Source: Gillisella vitis (GTDB taxonomy: Bacteria > Pseudomonadota > Alphaproteobacteria > Rhizobiales > Rhizobiaceae). From it: a stretch of DNA of 64,000 bases. Where the stretch lies: positions 248,001 through 312,000 of the forward strand of contig NZ_JACHLU010000001.1 of NCBI RefSeq assembly GCF_014204625.1, given 5' to 3'. The translations under genes were made by a program, and so were the position numbers. Positions 60,548 through 64,000 of this stretch are shown here, piece by piece; position 1 is the stretch's first letter; every line of letters begins with the position of its first letter. The notes under the pieces are model-generated. The model was not told the DNA's origin. It saw only the letters and a list, made by a program, of their open reading frames with translations, and did not search any database.

Positions 60548-62160
60548 AATGCGCTTCCTTGAATGATGTTGGCGTTTTGGGGAGCCTTCACACCGCCACC
60601 CCCCTCTGCCATATGATTCCAGACCGGCTCCAGCGCATGGCGGATGTCACCGTATGACTCAGAGAGCCGCTCAAAACGGCGCATCTCATCCAGATCGGCT
60701 GGCTCGGATCGTCCCAGAAACGGCGTGACCCAGTCCTCAATGCAGGCGTCCATGCTGGAATAGGCACCAATGGCAACAGAAGCCATCATGGCAGCCCCGG
60801 CCGCCCCGGTTTCTTCCCGGCTGGTCACACGGATGGATGCGCCCAGCGCTGCTGCCAAGGTACGGCGCAGTGCCGTTGAGCGTGCCGCGCCACCGCTGAG
60901 GCGCAGTTCTGCGGGAAAAGCGCCCATGGCTTTGTAACAGTCGCGCGTTGCCAGCCCCAGACCCTCAACCACAGAGCGCACCAGATCAGGAAAGCGATGG
61001 CGGCTGTTCAGCCCGGTAAAGCCCGCTCGGGCATGGGCATTGATAAAGGGGCCGCGCTCGCCCGCCTCGGAAATATAGGGGTGATAAATCAGATTGCCGG
61101 GGCAGCTTTTGGCAAACCAGGCATCCACCCGTGGAATAAGGGCCGTCACGTCGACCGGCTGGCCATTTTCTGCCATGAAATCGGCTGCAAGATTGAGCAG
61201 CCAGTCAAGATTGATGGTCGCCCCCATATTGGTTTGCACCTGCGTGACAAGGCCGGGCAGGGGCAGGGCAATGACATATCCGGTGCGATCACGGTTGAGC
61301 AGCACATCGGCAACGGCCTTTGCCTGCATGTGAACGCCAGTGGTGCCAATGGTCGAGCAGGCAGCATTTCGGCCATTGCTGCGCACGCCGGCACCCAGAG
61401 CCGTCATCACCATATCAACATAGGCAAGACACACAGGCGTGCCCGCGCGCAAGCCGCAGGCCATGGCCGCATCTGCTGTCAAGGCGTGAGTGGTTTGAGT
61501 ACCTTCCAGAATATCAGGCAAAAGCGAGCGCCGATGTTCAAGCCCCAGAGCACCTATGACGACATCATCATACTGACGGGTGCGAAAATTGCCGAAGGTA
61601 AAACTGGCCTCGGATGGATCGGTGGCGCGAATGCCGGTGAGGTTCAGATAGAGCCAATCCTTGCAATGCAGCGCGACTTCGGCACGATCCAGAAGTTCTG
61701 GATGGGCGCGATCCATATGGGCCATCTGGCTGCCTTGCTGGCAGGTATTCAGCCCGGTTCCTGTGGCTTCAAAGCGGGCGCGGTCAGAGTTCTCATGGCT
61801 CAGGCGTTCAACAGTTGGTGCAGCCCGCGCATCCAGCCACAGCCAGGCATCTGCAACCGGCACATCACGCTTGCCAACGAGCCATGTGCCATCACCCTGA
61901 CCTGTCACCGCAATGGCCGCAACACGTGCGGCAAGATTTTCAATTCTGTCGCCAAGCCCCAGCAACGCCTTTTGGCAATCCACCCAGGTCTGCAAGAGCG
62001 ATTGCGTGGCAGAACCATCATTGCCCATCGCATAGGCATTGCGAATGGACGAAACAGCCAGTTGTTCGCCCTTGAGCGTAAAGGCAACGGCTTTCATCAC
62101 CGATGTTCCAGCATCAATGCCAATGATAATATCACCGTTAAAACGGGCTTTATCAGCCAT
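60544..62160 (-). CDS. eryA: Erythritol kinase (FGGY family)
   Basis: A 538-residue sugar alcohol kinase and first gene of the operon. The P-loop is IIGIDAGTSVMKAVAF (about residues 11-26); AVTGQGDGTWLV, WLWLDARAAP, STIGTTGVHM and LRLSGGAARSTALRR are the FGGY hallmarks. The operon order eryA-B-C-D-tpiA2-rpiB matches Brucella and Rhizobium, so erythritol is the main substrate; related loci also serve adonitol and L-arabitol. Only distantly similar to the kinase at 312-1946. Confidence 0.93.
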   Translation of the reverse strand: MADKARFNGDIIIGIDAGTSVMKAVAFTLKGEQLAVSSIRNAYAMGNDGSATQSLLQTWVDCQKALLGLGDRIENLAARVAAIAVTGQGDGTWLVGKRDVPVADAWLWLDARAAPTVERLSHENSDRARFEATGTGLNTCQQGSQMAHMDRAHPELLDRAEVALHCKDWLYLNLTGIRATDPSEASFTFGNFRTRQYDDVVIGALGLEHRRSLLPDILEGTQTTHALTADAAMACGLRAGTPVCLAYVDMVMTALGAGVRSNGRNAACSTIGTTGVHMQAKAVADVLLNRDRTGYVIALPLPGLVTQVQTNMGATINLDWLLNLAADFMAENGQPVDVTALIPRVDAWFAKSCPGNLIYHPYISEAGERGPFINAHARAGFTGLNSRHRFPDLVRSVVEGLGLATRDCYKAMGAFPAELRLSGGAARSTALRRTLAAALGASIRVTSREETGAAGAAMMASVAIGAYSSMDACIEDWVTPFLGRSEPADLDEMRRFERLSESYGDIRHALEPVWNHMAEGGGGVKAPQNANIIQGSAL

Positions 62161-62840
62161 GGCACAGCTCCCGACCTATGCCAAACCCAGCCGTATTCGG
62201 CATCATTTGCACGACGACCATTTTTTCCTCCCCGTCTGCGTGACGGACCTCCGAAAAAGTAAGACTTGCGGCGTTAACCGGCATTGCAAAACCGGCATTT
62301 CACAGCCGTTTTCAGCCATGCGGCGATCAACAACCTCTTTTCACACTTAGATACCATAGAAATATCACATGTCCCGTAAAATTTTTCAAAAATCGCAAAA
62401 TTTTGCAGAACGCCCGCTTTGAAAAGCCTCCAACGCTCCGCCACCAAAGGAGAGGCCATCGTCAGGTTGTTGCTGCTTTGCAGTAAAAATACAAGGTTGC
62501 GCCAAGCGCGGTTTCACCAAATCAAGGCTATGTGAAAGCACGTTATTTTCCACATAAATTATTGTATTTATTGTTTTTTATTTGATTTCTTCAATGCAGA
62601 AATCGCCACACTCCCGCTGAAAGAGACAGCACTCCTCACAGCAAGGCTGTGTTGCATCACACTTTGAGGAGAATTTGAAAAACAGCGCGACAAATCGAAA
62701 TCGGGAGATTGACAGGCGCGATTAAATATAACATCGTTCACGCAAGATATAACACATACATACCGCAAATACTGCGATATGCGTGATGATTCAGCCCTCG
62801 GAGGAGACAAGGGGCTGGTTATTTCAAGGAGGAGAAACTC
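62161..62840. promoter_or_regulatory. Divergent control region of the erythritol operons
   Basis: 680 bases between eryA and the transporter operon. A perfect palindrome GCAAAATTTTGC (62395-62406) and an inverted repeat CACAGC-AAG-GCTGTG (62637-62651) are candidate regulator sites. TTGACA at 62709-62714 could be a -35, but no well-spaced -10 was found; TATAAC lies at 62748-62753. A 6-bp stem CAGCCC/GGGCTG (62792-62817) precedes the ribosome site. EryD binding somewhere here is expected; which site is unknown. Confidence 0.45.
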
Positions 62841-63518
62841 ATGCAAAGACCGTTGGCCATGGGCGCTGCCAGCAATGCCATGCCTGCGAAACCGGCAAAA
62901 ACCGTGTCTCGCGGACTGATCACCGCTGCGGCAGCGCTGGCCGTGGTCATTGCCATCGGGTTGGACACCACCGTTGTGCATATCGGCTCGCAACAGGACT
63001 TGCGCCAGAAGGCGTTTTCACCGGAAGCGTTTGGCGCAGAGCAGTTTCCCAAAATTCGCGACAGCGTCGAGCAAAAAGCAGTAGAGGCGACAACACTGTC
63101 CGAGGCGATTGCCGCCGACAAGAAGGCCGCCGGTGAAAAATATGGCGTTGCCGGTGGCGGGATTGGCCCGGTTATCCCTGTGAAATTCACCGGACAGGTG
63201 CTTGAGCGCAAGGCCAATTACAACACGGTCCAGATCAGCGGATTGAGCGGCGATGTCACCGTGCGGGTGCAAACCGGGCCAGCCCTGAATGGGACCGACC
63301 TGCGCGATGCCACGGGCACAATTTCCTTTGGCCAGTTCACCAACCAGATTGAATATCAAAACGCCGGTTCCGCCATTAACAACGAAGTCAAAAGCAAGGT
63401 TCTTGCTGGCATTGATCCTGACAAGCTTGCTGGCAAGACCGTGTCTGTTGTTGGCGTCTTCCAGCTCATCAATCCCAAAAACTGGCTTGTGACTCCCGTC
63501 AGTTTCGAGGTGAAGTGA
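62841..63518 (+). CDS. DUF2291-family protein of a sugar ABC transporter operon
   Basis: A 225-residue protein with one membrane anchor near residues 27-45 (ITAAAALAVVIAIGLDTTVV) and a periplasmic body. The blocks FTGQVLERKANYNTVQISGLSGDV and TISFGQFTNQIEYQNAGSAINNEV are conserved in DUF2291. Family members sit beside ribose/erythritol-type ABC importers, and I know of no established biochemical role. GGAGGAG precedes the ATG, and the stop overlaps the next start (TGATG). Confidence 0.85.
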   Translation: MQRPLAMGAASNAMPAKPAKTVSRGLITAAAALAVVIAIGLDTTVVHIGSQQDLRQKAFSPEAFGAEQFPKIRDSVEQKAVEATTLSEAIAADKKAAGEKYGVAGGGIGPVIPVKFTGQVLERKANYNTVQISGLSGDVTVRVQTGPALNGTDLRDATGTISFGQFTNQIEYQNAGSAINNEVKSKVLAGIDPDKLAGKTVSVVGVFQLINPKNWLVTPVSFEVK

Positions 63519-64000
63519 TGGCCGCTGCTCTCTCGTCTCAGGTCGTTCTGGCCGCGCGCAATGTGGCGAAATCCTACGGCAATATTCATGCGTTGAAGGG
63601 TGTGAATTTCAACATCTATCGCGGCCAGGTGACCACTCTGTTTGGCGAAAACGGAGCGGGAAAATCCACTTTGATGAAAATCCTCTCCGGCGTGGTGCGC
63701 CCAAGCGCGGGCGAGATCGTGCTGGATGGGCAAGAGGTGGCGTTGTCCTCTGCATCCCACGCCCGCGATCTTGGCATTTCGATCATTCATCAGGAATTGA
63801 GTCTGGCCCGCAATATGAATGTGCGGGACAATATCTTCATGGGGCGCGAAATCGTCACATCCACCGGCGTCGATTTTGCCGAGGAAGAGCGGCAGGCACG
63901 GGCGCTGCTGCTGGAACTGGAAGAGGATATTGATCCGCTGACGCCGGTGGAAGAGCTGCGGCTGGGACAGCAGCAGATTGTCGAGATTGCCCGCGCCCTG
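63518..64000 (+). CDS. ABC sugar transporter ATPase, first 161 codons (cut by window end)
   Basis: N-terminal part of an RbsA/EryE-type ATPase: Walker A GENGAGKST (about residues 43-51), Q-loop IIHQELSLARNMNVRDN and the start of the signature region (LRLGQQQIVEIARAL, where GQQQ replaces SGGQ as in the first half of two-domain CUT2 ATPases). The full protein is expected to have two nucleotide-binding domains. Position beside the ery operon suggests erythritol import, as for EryE in Rhizobium and Brucella. Confidence 0.88.
   Translation, partial: MAAALSSQVVLAARNVAKSYGNIHALKGVNFNIYRGQVTTLFGENGAGKSTLMKILSGVVRPSAGEIVLDGQEVALSSASHARDLGISIIHQELSLARNMNVRDNIFMGREIVTSTGVDFAEEERQARALLLELEEDIDPLTPVEELRLGQQQIVEIARAL

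Noticed and set aside
60997..62262. A 421-codon open frame antisense to eryA (and similar ones antisense to eryB at 59282-60412 and to the C-PCP-C gene at 25528-27003)
   Set aside because: The translations lack recognisable motifs and are rich in His, Gln and Arg, as expected for the reverse strand of a high-GC gene; the sense proteins are clear family members.

Overview
The window looks like a chromosomal or megaplasmid segment of an alphaproteobacterium of the order Hyphomicrobiales (Rhizobium/Agrobacterium/Brucella-Ochrobactrum neighbourhood). The reasons are an erythritol operon in the Brucella/Rhizobium gene order, a dhb/ent-type catechol siderophore locus with vibriobactin-like NRPS parts, RirA-type iron operators (TGA-N9-TCA), and dense sugar-acid catabolic cassettes with ABC transporters. 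I saw no tRNA, rRNA, CRISPR array, transposase or phage gene.

Layout. (1) 1-1.95 kb: the end of a short-chain dehydrogenase and an FGGY sugar kinase. (2) 2-8.5 kb: L-threonate/four-carbon sugar acid catabolism (ltnD, otnI, otnK, an ACS-type MFS importer, otnC) around a LacI-family regulator, with three copies of the palindrome TTGGCAGCGCTGCCAA between importer and regulator. (3) 8.5-14.2 kb: a complete non-phosphorylative L-fucose-type pathway (aldose dehydrogenase, lactonase, sugar acid dehydratase, 2-keto-3-deoxy-acid dehydrogenase, FAH-type hydrolase) with a GntR/FCD regulator. (4) 14.3-35.5 kb: a catechol siderophore locus. It comprises entCEBA-like genes for activated 2,3-dihydroxybenzoate, four NRPS proteins that together equal VibH plus a VibF split into three polypeptides, a siderophore-interacting reductase, a TonB-dependent receptor and a FepBDGC-type ABC importer. 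A flavin-dependent monooxygenase adjoins it (35.7-37.0 kb). The likely product is an agrobactin/vibriobactin-type tris-catechol polyamine oxazoline, but this is inference. (5) 37-46.9 kb: IclR regulator, GH105-type unsaturated uronyl hydrolase, ABC sugar importer and three Gfo/Idh/MocA oxidoreductases, probably for pectin-derived oligosaccharides. (6) 47.1-55.4 kb: a visibly more A+T-rich surface-polysaccharide region (DegT aminotransferase, Gfo/Idh oxidoreductase, two glycosyltransferase-like proteins, ATP-grasp ligase, methyltransferase). (7) 55.8-64 kb: the erythritol operon eryABCD-tpiA2-rpiB and, divergently, a DUF2291 protein and the start of an ABC sugar ATPase.

Four convergent gene pairs with room between them (1.96, 14.26, 31.66 and 53.55 kb) carry one strong bidirectional stem-loop each. 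The junctions at 25.2 and 47.0 kb carry palindromic repeats or a stem-loop without an obvious U-tract. Two more stem-loops lie inside operons (5.10 and 40.53 kb). A palindromic intergenic element occurs three times, and one copy supplies the C-terminus of OtnI.

The most unusual content is the split VibF: a stand-alone Cy protein, a Cy-A protein and a C-PCP-C protein. The first two end in carrier-like domains that have lost the phosphopantetheine serine, and the first condensation domain of the third has a damaged active-site motif.
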